A stretch of DNA of 10,713 nucleotides, from the NCBI GenBank assembly GCA_945901665.1, contig CAMDLJ010000057.1, positions 1 through 10,713 of the forward strand, written 5' to 3'. The translations under genes and the position numbers were made by a program. Shown here in pieces: positions 1 to 6,658 of this stretch; position 1 is the first letter of the stretch, and every line of letters begins with the position of its first letter. The DNA is from Bordetella parapertussis (GTDB lineage: Bacteria; Pseudomonadota; Gammaproteobacteria; Burkholderiales; Burkholderiaceae). The notes under the pieces are model-generated. The model saw only the letters and a program-made list of their open reading frames with translations. It was not told where the DNA came from and made no database searches.

Positions 1-338
1 CCTCGAAACCGCCATCTCGGGGTATGCAGGCCTCCTCCAGTCGCTTCGCTCCAATGTCGTCGGCCCGCACACCCGCTCGTGTCGGTTTCTCAATTGCGTT
101 GTTGTGTGCTTCGGGTGGGCTCCCCCTCGTAAACCGCCATCTCGGGGTATGCATGCCTCCTCCAGTCGCTTCGCTCCAATGTCGTCGGCCCGCACACCCG
201 CGCGTGTCGGTTTCTAAGTTGCGTTGTTGTGTGCTTCGGGTGGGCTCCCCCTCGAAACCGCCATCTCGGGGTATGCAGGCCTCCTCCAGTCGCTTCGCTC
301 CAATGTCGTCGGCCCGCACACCCGCTCGTGTCGGTTTC
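1..338. repeat. Tandem 124-125 bp repeat array, about 2.7 copies, non-coding
   Basis: Three head-to-tail copies are visible at 1-124, 125-249 and 250-338. The third stops after 89 bp, at CGGTTTC. Copy 3 is identical to copy 1 over those 89 bp. Copy 2 differs by an inserted T near its start and a few substitutions (GCATG for GCAGG, GCGCG for GCTCG, TAAG for TCAA). Each full unit holds a core of about 85 bp bounded by the 7-bp inverted repeat GAAACCG/CGGTTTC, then a linker of about 39 bp. The linker can fold into a G-rich/C-rich hairpin across the unit junction (TCGGGTGGG with CCCCCTCGA). Unit lengths of 124 and 125 are not multiples of three, so the long frames crossing it are not constrained as protein. 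The array may continue upstream of the window. I do not recognise it as a named repeat family. Confidence 0.9.
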
Positions 339-515
339 AATGAGGTGGTGGTTGACATTAGGTTGGCACCCATCAATATCAGTCGCAGCACCGATGGCGG
401 AGGGCGGCGTGCCCGTCAGCGGGGCGGGCTCAGCCAGTGCAGTGGCGAACACCCTCCACTCGGCTCACACAAAAGATGAAAAAGCGACGCTGCACCGCAA
501 TCAACTGCAGCGCAT
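339..515. other. Gene-free spacer between the repeat array and lpxC
   Basis: No convincing gene is seen on either strand. The frames here continue repeat-array or lpxC-shadow frames and lack ribosome-binding sites. A perfect -35-like TTGACA occurs at 352-357, but the best partner at 17-bp spacing, AATATC at 375-380, matches the -10 consensus at only three positions. It is therefore a weak promoter candidate. A short inverted repeat CTGCA/TGCAG lies at 490-494 and 506-510, just upstream of the lpxC start. No intrinsic terminator with a T-run was found for whatever gene lies upstream. Confidence 0.5.
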
Positions 516-527
516 TAAAATCGAACT
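516..527 (+). promoter_or_regulatory. Candidate -10 element for leaderless lpxC
   Basis: TAAAAT at 516-521 matches the sigma-70 -10 consensus TATAAT at five of six positions. Six nucleotides separate it from the GTG start of lpxC, so transcription would begin at or within a base or two of the start codon. No Shine-Dalgarno-like purine run lies between the in-frame TAA at 516-518 and the GTG. No good -35 hexamer is seen at the usual distance. The reading rests on geometry and on the same arrangement at four other starts in the window. Confidence 0.5.
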
Positions 528-1451
528 GTGCTGCAACAACGAACGCTCAAAACCATCACCACCGCTGTCGGTGTGGGTTTGCACAGTGGGCAAAAGGTGG
601 AGCTCACTTTGCGGCCGGCGCCGCCCGACACGGGCATTGTGTTTCGCCGCACCGATTTGCCCCAACCGGTCACCATCCCCGTTTCGGCCACGGCCGTCAC
701 CGACACCCGTTTGGCGTCCACCATCTCGCACTTGGGTGCCAAGGTGCTCACGGTTGAGCACCTGATGTCGGCTTGTTCAGGCTTGGGGCTGGACAATTTG
801 TTTGTCGACATCACTGCCGAAGAAGTGCCCATTTTGGATGGGTCGGCGGCCTCGTTTGTGTTTTTGCTTCAAAGTGCGGGCATTGCTTTGCAAAATGCGC
901 CCAAACATTTCATGCGCGTGTTGGACACGGTCGAGGTCAGCGAAGGCCAGGGCGCGGCGCGCAAATGGGCGCGGTTGAGCCCGCACAACGGCTACAAGCT
1001 CAGCTTTGAAATTGAATTTGACCACCCTGCGGTGGATGCCACGGGCCAGCGGGTGGTGTTTGACACCGATGGGGGCAGCTATGTGCGCGACATTGCCCGT
1101 GCCCGTACCTTTGGCTTCACCAAAGATGTCGAGGCCATGCGCGCCAATGGCTTGGCCTTGGGCGGGGGTTTGGACAACGCCATCGTGATGGACGACTACA
1201 AAATTTTGAACAGCGAAGGCCTGCGCTACGACGATGAGTTTGTCAAACACAAAATCCTCGACGCCATGGGCGACTTGTACTTGCTGGGCCGCCCATTGCT
1301 GGCGGCCTACAGTGCGTTTCGCTCGGGCCACGCTTTGAACAACCGCTTGTTGCGCGAGTTGCTCAGCCGACCCGAGGCCTATGAGGTGGTCAGCTTTGCC
1401 GATGAGCGCCAAGCCCCGCGTGGGCTGGCGCAATTGGCCCCTGCTTGGTAG
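528..1451 (+). CDS. lpxC: UDP-3-O-acyl-N-acetylglucosamine deacetylase LpxC
   Basis: This zinc enzyme carries out the committed step of lipid A synthesis in the cytoplasm, removing acetate from UDP-3-O-acyl-GlcNAc. The 307-residue product has the usual family length and the two-domain LpxC fold signatures. Visible active-site residues are the EH pair E77/H78 in TVEHLMSA, the zinc ligands H241 and D245 in the HKxxDxxGD motif, and the catalytic H268 in GHALNN. Conserved RARTFGF and GGLDNAIV segments are also present. The start is GTG and is nearly forced: an in-frame TAA lies four codons upstream, and the N-terminus MLQQRTLK matches the E. coli LpxC beginning MIKQRTLK. No Shine-Dalgarno sequence is present. 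In related genomes lpxC closes the dcw cell-division cluster after ftsZ; here a repeat array occupies the upstream side. Confidence 0.97.
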   Translation: MLQQRTLKTITTAVGVGLHSGQKVELTLRPAPPDTGIVFRRTDLPQPVTIPVSATAVTDTRLASTISHLGAKVLTVEHLMSACSGLGLDNLFVDITAEEVPILDGSAASFVFLLQSAGIALQNAPKHFMRVLDTVEVSEGQGAARKWARLSPHNGYKLSFEIEFDHPAVDATGQRVVFDTDGGSYVRDIARARTFGFTKDVEAMRANGLALGGGLDNAIVMDDYKILNSEGLRYDDEFVKHKILDAMGDLYLLGRPLLAAYSAFRSGHALNNRLLRELLSRPEAYEVVSFADERQAPRGLAQLAPAW

Positions 1452-1456
1452 CCGCC

Positions 1457-1630
1457 ATGCTGCTGGTGCGCTGGGTGGTGTTGTTTTTGTTGCTGGTCTC
1501 GGCCTTGCTTTTTGCCGCCTTCATCGCCACCGGTGAAACCCGTTACCGGGTGTGGGGGTGGAAGGTGCTGCGGGTAACGGTGGGTGCGGCCCTGGTGTTT
1601 TTTGCCGTGCTCATCATGGAGCGCTTGTAA
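1457..1630 (+). CDS. Small two-helix inner-membrane protein of unknown function
   Basis: I do not recognise a named family. The 57-residue product has two predicted membrane segments, at about residues 2-24 (LLVRWVVLFLLLVSALLF) and 38-54 (VLRVTVGAALVFFAVLI). They are joined by a short polar loop containing GETRYRVWGWK. The ATG lies 5 bp after the lpxC stop, so cotranscription and probably translational coupling with lpxC are likely. A TTG four codons earlier, overlapping the lpxC stop region, is an alternative start. No clear Shine-Dalgarno sequence is seen. Low charge, codon use like its neighbours and a full-length frame support a real gene. Confidence 0.75.
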   Translation: MLLVRWVVLFLLLVSALLFAAFIATGETRYRVWGWKVLRVTVGAALVFFAVLIMERL

Positions 1631-1682
1631 AAAGCCGCCCCGCTGGGTGGTGGTGCCCATGAGACGCCACCAGGGCTCAAAC
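1631..1682. other. Convergent intergenic spacer, no clear terminator
   Basis: This lies between the small membrane protein stop and the 11-bp repeat. A possible hairpin pairs CTGG-G-TGG near 1644 with CCACCAG near 1669, with one bulge and a loop of about 16 nt. It has no T-run on either strand, so it is at best a factor-dependent or weak bidirectional terminator. Confidence 0.3.
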
Positions 1683-1748
1683 TGGATCAGCCCCTGATCA
1701 ACCGCTGATCAACCGCGCATCATTTGCGCATCATTTGCGCATCATCCG
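1683..1748. repeat. Six phased 11-bp degenerate tandem repeats overlapping the ruvC 3' end
   Basis: Six consecutive 11-mers share ATCA at positions 4-7. The units are TGGATCAGCCC (1683), CTGATCAACCG (1694 and 1705), CGCATCATTTG (1716 and 1727) and CGCATCATCCG (1738). The array therefore consists of one divergent unit, an exact pair, a second exact pair and one variant. The ruvC stop (TGA on the minus strand, 1742-1744) lies in the last unit. The first units also allow a hairpin GATCAG-CCC-CTGATC at 1685-1699 without a T-run. Confidence 0.85.
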
Positions 1749-2290
1749 CTGCGCCCACCTCGGAAAACCGCGCTGGATTTGCTGCGCGAGGCCCCAGCGG
1801 TTTCCAGCAGCGCCAAACTCCGCCCGGCATGGGCATGCATGATGGCCAAGCCCAGGGCATCGGCGGCGTCAGGGCCAGGCAGGCCAGGCAAATTCAACAA
1901 GCGTTTGACCATTTCTTGCACCTGGGCTTTGGCCGCTTTGCCGTGTCCGGCCACGGCTTTTTTCATTTGCAAGGCGGTGTATTCGGCCACCGGCAGATCG
2001 GCGCTGACCAAGGCGGTCAGGCAAGCGCCGCGCGCTTGGCCCAGCAGCAAGGTGGCCTGGGGGTTGACGTTGACAAACACAATCTCCACCACCGCCGCTT
2101 GCGGCTGGTAGCGCGCCACCACTTCGTGGATGCCGTCGAACAAGAGTTTGAGCCGAGCCGGCAGGTCGGCGCGTTGTGCCGATTGGGTGCGGATGGTGCC
2201 ACTGGCCACATAGCGCAGCTGGCTGCCTTCGGCGTCGATGACGCCAAATCCAGTGGTCTGCAAGCCCGGATCAATGCCCAAAATGCGCAT
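1742..2290 (-). CDS. ruvC: Crossover junction endodeoxyribonuclease RuvC
   Basis: RuvC is the dimeric, metal-dependent resolvase that nicks Holliday junctions brought by RuvAB during recombination and fork repair. The 182-residue product is of normal length. All four catalytic carboxylates are visible: D7 in GIDPG, E69 in VVEIVF, and D141 and D144 in PDAADALG. The conserved LGQARG segment is also present. The start chosen is the ATG at 2290, giving [13 protein letters not shown] five codons upstream is less likely, because AAGGAAA stands about 6 nt ahead of the ATG. The gene begins 11 bp after the mtgA stop and is the last gene of the minus-strand operon. Its RuvA and RuvB partners are not in the window. 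The stop codon lies in the 11-bp repeat array. Confidence 0.97.
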   Translation of the reverse strand: MRILGIDPGLQTTGFGVIDAEGSQLRYVASGTIRTQSAQRADLPARLKLLFDGIHEVVARYQPQAAVVEIVFVNVNPQATLLLGQARGACLTALVSADLPVAEYTALQMKKAVAGHGKAAKAQVQEMVKRLLNLPGLPGPDAADALGLAIMHAHAGRSLALLETAGASRSKSSAVFRGGRSG

Positions 2291-2301
2291 GGCGTTTCCT
2301 T

Positions 2302-3051
2302 TCAAGGCAAGCGCGCCGCGCCCAGGCGGGTGGCGATCACTTCGGCGCGTTGGGCCAAATAGGTGGAGCCTGGCAGCCGCTCAAAGTATTTGGGACGCGG
2401 CAGCATGACGGCCAGGCGGGCAGCCTCATAGGGGCTGAGTTGTTGGGCAGACTTGCCAAAGTAGTGCTGGGCCGCGGCTTCTGCGCCAAACACGCCTTCG
2501 CCCCATTCCACGCTATTGAGGTAGATCTCCAAAATACGGCGTTTGCTGAGCAGGCCTTCCAAGGCCAGGGTGAGGGCAAATTCTTGGGCTTTGCGCGGCC
2601 AGGTGCGTTCGCCTGAAAGCAACAGGTTTTTGGCCAACTGCTGGGTGATGGTGGAGCCGCCCACAATCTTGGGGCTGGCGCTGCGGGCGGGCGGGGCTTG
2701 TGCCGCTTTTTGTTGGGCCCGGTTGTTTTGCGTCCAGGCTTTTTCAATCGCCTCCCATTGCACCCCATCGTGTTGGGCAAAGATGTCGTCTTCGGACACC
2801 ACCACGGCGCGTTTGAGGTGCACCGAGATGCGGTCGTAAGGCTGCCACTGTTGGCGCCAGGCCAAGCTGTTTTTTTGCCGCAAGATGCGCACCGCCTCAG
2901 AGCGCTGAAAACTGGTGGATGCCGGGTCCCACCAGGCCAAGGCGGCAATGCGCAGCACAAAAAACAATTGCAGCGCCAAGCTGGCGAGCAGCACCAAGGC
3001 CAGCCAGCGCGTCAGCGGGCGTGTCCAAGAGGGCAGGGTGGGCCGGCGCAT
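2302..3051 (-). CDS. mtgA: Monofunctional peptidoglycan glycosyltransferase MtgA
   Basis: MtgA polymerises lipid II into glycan strands in the periplasm without a transpeptidase domain. The 249-residue product has one N-terminal membrane anchor (about residues 14-36) and then a GT51 domain. The catalytic glutamate is E87 in [11 protein letters not shown]. The [13 protein letters not shown] motif lies at 131-143 and the second key glutamate, E165, in [17 protein letters not shown]. The ATG at 3051 is preferred: it begins 1 bp after the stop of the upstream gene and gives the usual short cytoplasmic tail. A longer in-frame start 40 codons upstream would overlap that gene and adds no recognisable sequence. 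An Ala/Pro/Gln-rich stretch (about 112-127) before GGST looks like a lineage-specific loop insertion. Confidence 0.95.
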   Translation of the reverse strand: MRRPTLPSWTRPLTRWLALVLLASLALQLFFVLRIAALAWWDPASTSFQRSEAVRILRQKNSLAWRQQWQPYDRISVHLKRAVVVSEDDIFAQHDGVQWEAIEKAWTQNNRAQQKAAQAPPARSASPKIVGGSTITQQLAKNLLLSGERTWPRKAQEFALTLALEGLLSKRRILEIYLNSVEWGEGVFGAEAAAQHYFGKSAQQLSPYEAARLAVMLPRPKYFERLPGSTYLAQRAEVIATRLGAARLP

Positions 3052-3052
3052 G

Positions 3053-3892
3053 TCAGCGGGTTTGTACGCTGCCGTCGCGGCTGAACTGGAAGCGAGCCAC
3101 CAGGGCCAATTGGTCAGCGCTTTGGCGCATGGCGGGATCAAAGGCGCCAAACGGTCCGGCACTGCGCGCAATCGCCACCGCGCGCAGGTCCAGCGAACGT
3201 TGGCCTGAGCTGGTGGCGACTTCTGCAGTCAACACCTTGCCTTGTGCATTGACCGTGATGATCATGGTCAGCTCGCCATAGAGCTTTTGGCCACCTTCCT
3301 GGGGAAAGTAGCGTGTGCCGTGGGCCTCTATTTGGCGCCGCATGGCGTCATAGTATTGGGCATAAACCACCTCACGGGTGCTGGGGCTGATGTAGCGCTT
3401 GCGCGGTTTGGCATTGTCTTGTTCGATGCGCTGCTCAATTTCGGCGAGCAGTTTGAGCAGCTGTTGGCGTTTGGCTTCCTGCGCTTGCTGCTGGACGTTG
3501 TCGGGCGTGGGTTGGGTCTCGGGCAGCATGGCCAAACTGGCTTTGATCTGGCTGAGCAACTGGGATTGCTTGAGTTTCAAGGCCGCCAAGCTTTGCTCTG
3601 GGGAGGGTTCGAGTTGCTCGCCCTCGGTGCTCAGGGCAGCGCTGGGCAGGGGGGAGCGGGCGCGGCCTTGCTCGGCGTCACCGCCACCGGCCAATCGGGT
3701 TTGCGCCAGCGCTTGGGCGTTGGGGCTCTCTTCGGACTTGGCCCGGGTGTTGACCAAGATGACATCAAGTGAGCTGGTTTGGAACAAGCGATCAAAGCGC
3801 TCAGGGTCGGCGATGCGCAGGCTCAGCAGCATGCCGTGCACCAGCAGGGACACGCCCAAAGCGATTTGCAACGGTGACCAGCGCTGCCACAT
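3053..3892 (-). CDS. TonB/TolA-like envelope-spanning protein
   Basis: The 279-residue product has a TonB/TolA layout. There is a short N-terminal anchor (about residues 9-26), a long Gln/Ala/Lys-rich region with coiled-coil character (about 97-160), and a C-terminal domain (about 175-270) like the TonB C-terminal fold. That domain includes YYDAMRRQIEAHGTRYFP, then ITVNAQGKVLTAEV, then AIARSAGPFGAFDP. Such proteins use proton-motive force through ExbBD or TolQR partners to act on outer-membrane proteins. No such partner is encoded here, so the energised complex is unknown. The gene begins 2 bp after the ribonuclease stop and ends 1 bp before the mtgA start, so it is operonic. Calling it tonB or tolA would go beyond the evidence. 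Confidence 0.8.
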   Translation of the reverse strand: MWQRWSPLQIALGVSLLVHGMLLSLRIADPERFDRLFQTSSLDVILVNTRAKSEESPNAQALAQTRLAGGGDAEQGRARSPLPSAALSTEGEQLEPSPEQSLAALKLKQSQLLSQIKASLAMLPETQPTPDNVQQQAQEAKRQQLLKLLAEIEQRIEQDNAKPRKRYISPSTREVVYAQYYDAMRRQIEAHGTRYFPQEGGQKLYGELTMIITVNAQGKVLTAEVATSSGQRSLDLRAVAIARSAGPFGAFDPAMRQSADQLALVARFQFSRDGSVQTR

Positions 3893-3894
3893 GC

Positions 3895-5958
3895 CTAGGT
3901 GCTGGTGGGGGCCGGTGCCTCGCCATCGGCGTCACTCAGGTCAACGGCAATGGCGATGGGCCCGGCGGCCTCTTCTTCATCGCCATCGTTGGCGGGTTCT
4001 TGGCCCGGTTCGTCCCCGATCAGGGCCGCAAAATGCCCTTGCACGTCCAGGCTGATGTCGTCAATCGGCCCCAAGCGCAAGCGCACCTGCTGACCGCGCA
4101 CCAAGGTGCCGGGGCCGCCCACAATGTTCAACACCAGGGGCAAACGCTGTGCTCGGGCCAGCACCGGCATGCCGGGCATGGCCTTGATCACATCGGCATC
4201 AATTTCTTGGGTTTGGTGTTGGCGCAGCCACTGCAAGGTCCAAAAGCGCTCCATGCTGGCTTGGTGGGCGTTGTAGGCGCTGTAGGTTTCTTCAAAGCCA
4301 GAGATGATGGAGAACAGGGCGGCATCTTTGGGCTTGAAGGGCGCGGCCAAGGCAGCAGTGGCACCATGGCGCACGCAGGCGATGAGTTGCCATTGGTTGA
4401 CCAAGTCGGTGTATCGGCGCAGCGGGGAGGTGCTCCAGGCATAGCAAGGCACGCCAATGCCGGCATGCGGCAAGGCCTTGGTGCCCATGCGCACCTTGAT
4501 GCCAGGGGCCAAGCTGGCTTGGCTGCGGTAGATGGCGGGCACCCCCAGACTGGCCATCCACTGACCCCAGGTGCTGTTGGCCAAGATCATGGCTTCGGCC
4601 ACGATCAGGTCCAGCGCCGCACCGCGTTGGCGCACGCTGATGTCCACGCTTTCAAGGCCACGCGGGGGTGCGCCATCCAAGCCCTGCAAGCGGAAGTTGT
4701 AGTCGGGGCGGTTAAAGGTTTCGGGCTTGCCCCGCACCACTTCGCGCTGCGCTTTGAGGTGGCGTGCCAAGCGGTGCAAAAAAGCCAACTGGGCCCGTGG
4801 CATGGCTGGCTCCGTCACGCTGGGCGGGTGGGTGAAGCTGGGGTCGTCCAGCCACTGGGGGGTGACCACATCGTCGAGTTGGTCGTGGCGCAAGTTGGCC
4901 GCAATCGGCACTTGCTCCAACCGGGTGTGGCTGTCGGTGATGGCCAAGGTGGCGGCATCGAACTGCACATACAAGGACAGCGCCGGACATGCGCGCCCCT
5001 CTTGCAAGGTGTAGTGCTGCACCACGGCGTCGGGCAGCATGGTGATTTTGTGGCCCGGCATGTAGACCGTGGACAGGCGTTGTCGGCCGATCTGATCGAT
5101 GGCGTCGCCCGGTTGCAGCGCCAATCCTGGTGCGGCGATGTGGATGCCCAAGGTGATCTGGGCGCTGCCCAGGCCTTGCACCGACAAAGCGTCGTCGATT
5201 TCGGTGGTTTGCGAGTCGTCGATGGAGTAGGCCTGCACGTCGGCCAGCGGCAAATCATCGGTGGTGCTGGGCGCTTGCAGCGCTGGAAACTGGGTGCCTT
5301 TGGGGAAGTTCTCAAACAAAAACCGCTGCCAATGGAACTCGTAGGCCGAGGTGATGGCGCCTGCGCGTTGCAGCAAGGCCAGTGGCGCCATTTGGGTGGC
5401 GCGGGCGGCTTGCACCACGGCTTTGTATTCGGGTCCGTTTTTGTCGGGCTTGAACAAAATTTTGTACAACTGCGCCAACACCGGCGCTGGGCATTGGCCC
5501 TCGCCCAAGGCCAATGCCCAGGCATCAATTTGCGCCAGTTGCTGCTTTTTCTTCTCGATTGCCACCAAGGCTTGTTGGATCACCTCAGCGGCGGCTTTTT
5601 TGAAGCGGCCGCGTCCGGCGCGGCGAAAGTAATGCGGGGCTTCAAACAGCCGCAGCAAGGTGGCGGCTTGTTGGGCCAAGCTGGCGTTGGCGCTGAAGTA
5701 CTCGCGCGCCAAGTCGGCAAAGCCAAACTCCTCGGACGGGGCAAACTCCCAGGCCAGGTCCAGTTCAATGGTTTCGGCCAAGGCGCTGGCCTGGCGCATC
5801 AAATCGGCGGGGCTGGGTTGGTCAAACTTGATCAGCACCTGGGCCGACTTGACTTTGACGCGTTTGCCCGTTTCCAGTTCCACTTGGGCGGAAGCCTCGG
5901 CCTCGGACAGGACTCGACCGGTCAGAAATTTTCCGGCATCTTCAAACAGTGCATACAT
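3895..5958 (-). CDS. RNB-domain (RNase II/R family) 3'-5' exoribonuclease
   Basis: The product is 687 residues from this start. The RNB catalytic signature IDDSQTTEIDDALS occurs at about residues 246-259, with the clustered aspartates that bind the two metal ions. A second signature WSTSPLRRYTD lies at about 508-518 and carries the conserved arginine near the active site. The N-terminus (GKFLTGRVLSE... and GKRVKVK) resembles a small beta-barrel region, and the C-terminus ends in an acidic, probably disordered tail of about 40 residues. Classical cold-shock and S1 domains are not obvious, so this is an RNase II-like branch rather than canonical rnr. MYALFEDAGKFL is preferred as the N-terminus; an in-frame ATG at 5982 would add eight residues. 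Neither has a clear Shine-Dalgarno sequence. Hydrolysis of single-stranded RNA is the family function; the substrate is not predictable here. Confidence 0.92.
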   Translation of the reverse strand: MYALFEDAGKFLTGRVLSEAEASAQVELETGKRVKVKSAQVLIKFDQPSPADLMRQASALAETIELDLAWEFAPSEEFGFADLAREYFSANASLAQQAATLLRLFEAPHYFRRAGRGRFKKAAAEVIQQALVAIEKKKQQLAQIDAWALALGEGQCPAPVLAQLYKILFKPDKNGPEYKAVVQAARATQMAPLALLQRAGAITSAYEFHWQRFLFENFPKGTQFPALQAPSTTDDLPLADVQAYSIDDSQTTEIDDALSVQGLGSAQITLGIHIAAPGLALQPGDAIDQIGRQRLSTVYMPGHKITMLPDAVVQHYTLQEGRACPALSLYVQFDAATLAITDSHTRLEQVPIAANLRHDQLDDVVTPQWLDDPSFTHPPSVTEPAMPRAQLAFLHRLARHLKAQREVVRGKPETFNRPDYNFRLQGLDGAPPRGLESVDISVRQRGAALDLIVAEAMILANSTWGQWMASLGVPAIYRSQASLAPGIKVRMGTKALPHAGIGVPCYAWSTSPLRRYTDLVNQWQLIACVRHGATAALAAPFKPKDAALFSIISGFEETYSAYNAHQASMERFWTLQWLRQHQTQEIDADVIKAMPGMPVLARAQRLPLVLNIVGGPGTLVRGQQVRLRLGPIDDISLDVQGHFAALIGDEPGQEPANDGDEEEAAGPIAIAVDLSDADGEAPAPTST

Positions 5959-5995
5959 GCGCAGATTGTCCCATGCGCCCATGCCACCACGGGTT

Positions 5996-6640
5996 TCAGG
6001 GCATGGCGCTGCCCCAGCCCAGGTAGGCGGTCAAATGGGGCAAATGGTCATCAAAATCGCTCAGGCCATGGTCCGAACCGGGGATCAGGCGCAGTGTGGC
6101 CTGGGGGTAGCGCGCCACCATTTCGCGCCAGTCCAGCACCTCGTCGCCTTGGGCCACGATGGTCAACACTTGGCGGGGGTCGGCCAGCGGCGCCGCGCGG
6201 GTCGCCGGCGCGGGCTGGGTGTTGCCTGGACGTGTGCCGCCCACATACAAGTCCCCCAGCTCATCGACAAAGTGGGCCTGAAAGAAAACCTTTTCTTGGG
6301 GTTGGTGCCATTGGGGATGCAGCCCAATGTGGGCGGCCAGATCGCGCGCGGGGTCGACCGCCGGGTTGAGCAACACGGCTTTGCAACCCCAGCGGGCGCC
6401 CACCCAGGTGGCATAAAAGCCGCCCAATGAAGAGCCGACCACGGCCATGTTCGTGCTGGGCCAGTCACGCAGGCCTTCGGTGATGAGGGCCGCCGCCGCT
6501 TGGGGCGACGTGGGCAGCTGCGGGCACCACCAGGTCACGCTGGGTTGGTGCTGCTGCACCCAGGCGGCCAAGCGCTGCGCTTTGGCCGACAGCGGCGATG
6601 AGCGAAAACCATGCAAATAGAGCAAATGGGTGATGGCCAT
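5996..6640 (-). CDS. YqiA/YcfP-family alpha/beta-hydrolase (putative esterase)
   Basis: The 214-residue product has the alpha/beta-hydrolase core. It shows LLYLHGF near the N-terminus (oxyanion region), the nucleophile elbow GSSLGG with S71, a likely acid D166 in QGDEVLDW and the likely base H191 in GSDHGLSDF. The length fits YqiA-type esterases, whose physiological substrate is poorly defined. The ATG at 6640 is chosen because MAITHLLYLHGF starts directly on the first strand. A much longer in-frame extension would run antisense through rodA and has no family character. This appears to be the first gene of the minus-strand operon. Its start is 18 bp from the divergent rodA start with no Shine-Dalgarno sequence, and a -10-like GATTAT lies 5 nt upstream, suggesting a leaderless message. 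Confidence 0.9.
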   Translation of the reverse strand: MAITHLLYLHGFRSSPLSAKAQRLAAWVQQHQPSVTWWCPQLPTSPQAAAALITEGLRDWPSTNMAVVGSSLGGFYATWVGARWGCKAVLLNPAVDPARDLAAHIGLHPQWHQPQEKVFFQAHFVDELGDLYVGGTRPGNTQPAPATRAAPLADPRQVLTIVAQGDEVLDWREMVARYPQATLRLIPGSDHGLSDFDDHLPHLTAYLGWGSAMP

Positions 6641-6658
6641 GCCCGATAATCGCACGCC
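6641..6658. promoter_or_regulatory. Candidate bidirectional leaderless promoter between yqiA-like gene and rodA
   Basis: The whole space between the two divergent start codons is 18 bp, centred on the near-palindrome CGATAATCG. On the plus strand GATAAT (6645-6650) matches the -10 consensus at five of six positions and ends 8 nt before the rodA ATG. On the minus strand GATTAT (6651-6646) matches at four of six and ends 5 nt before the esterase ATG. Neither direction has room for a leader with a Shine-Dalgarno sequence, unless transcription starts inside the opposite gene. No good -35 hexamer is seen on either side. Shared -10 regions caused by base symmetry are known from bidirectional bacterial promoters; applying that here is inference. 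Confidence 0.5.

Noticed and set aside
1..338. CRISPR array
   Set aside because: The repeat unit is about 124 bp with no short repeats separated by unique spacers, and no cas genes are present.
352..380. TTGACA with a downstream AATATC as the main lpxC promoter
   Set aside because: The -35 is perfect, but the -10 matches at only three of six positions, and it would give a leader of about 140 nt without a Shine-Dalgarno sequence. TAAAAT at 516-521 is a better -10. Kept only as a weak possibility.
24..479. Open frames across the repeat array encoding a repeated peptide (MQASSSRFAPM...)
   Set aside because: The unit is 124 or 125 bp, so frame is not kept from copy to copy. There is no ribosome-binding site and no constraint at codon level.
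3052..3171. A 40-residue longer N-terminus for MtgA
   Set aside because: It overlaps the end of the TonB-like gene. The shorter start gives the usual tail plus membrane anchor and a 1-bp operon gap.
3769..6369. An 866-codon open frame on the plus strand
   Set aside because: It is the antisense shadow of the RNB ribonuclease and TonB-like genes. Its Gly/His/Gln-rich composition and lack of any family motif are typical of a GC-rich reverse frame.
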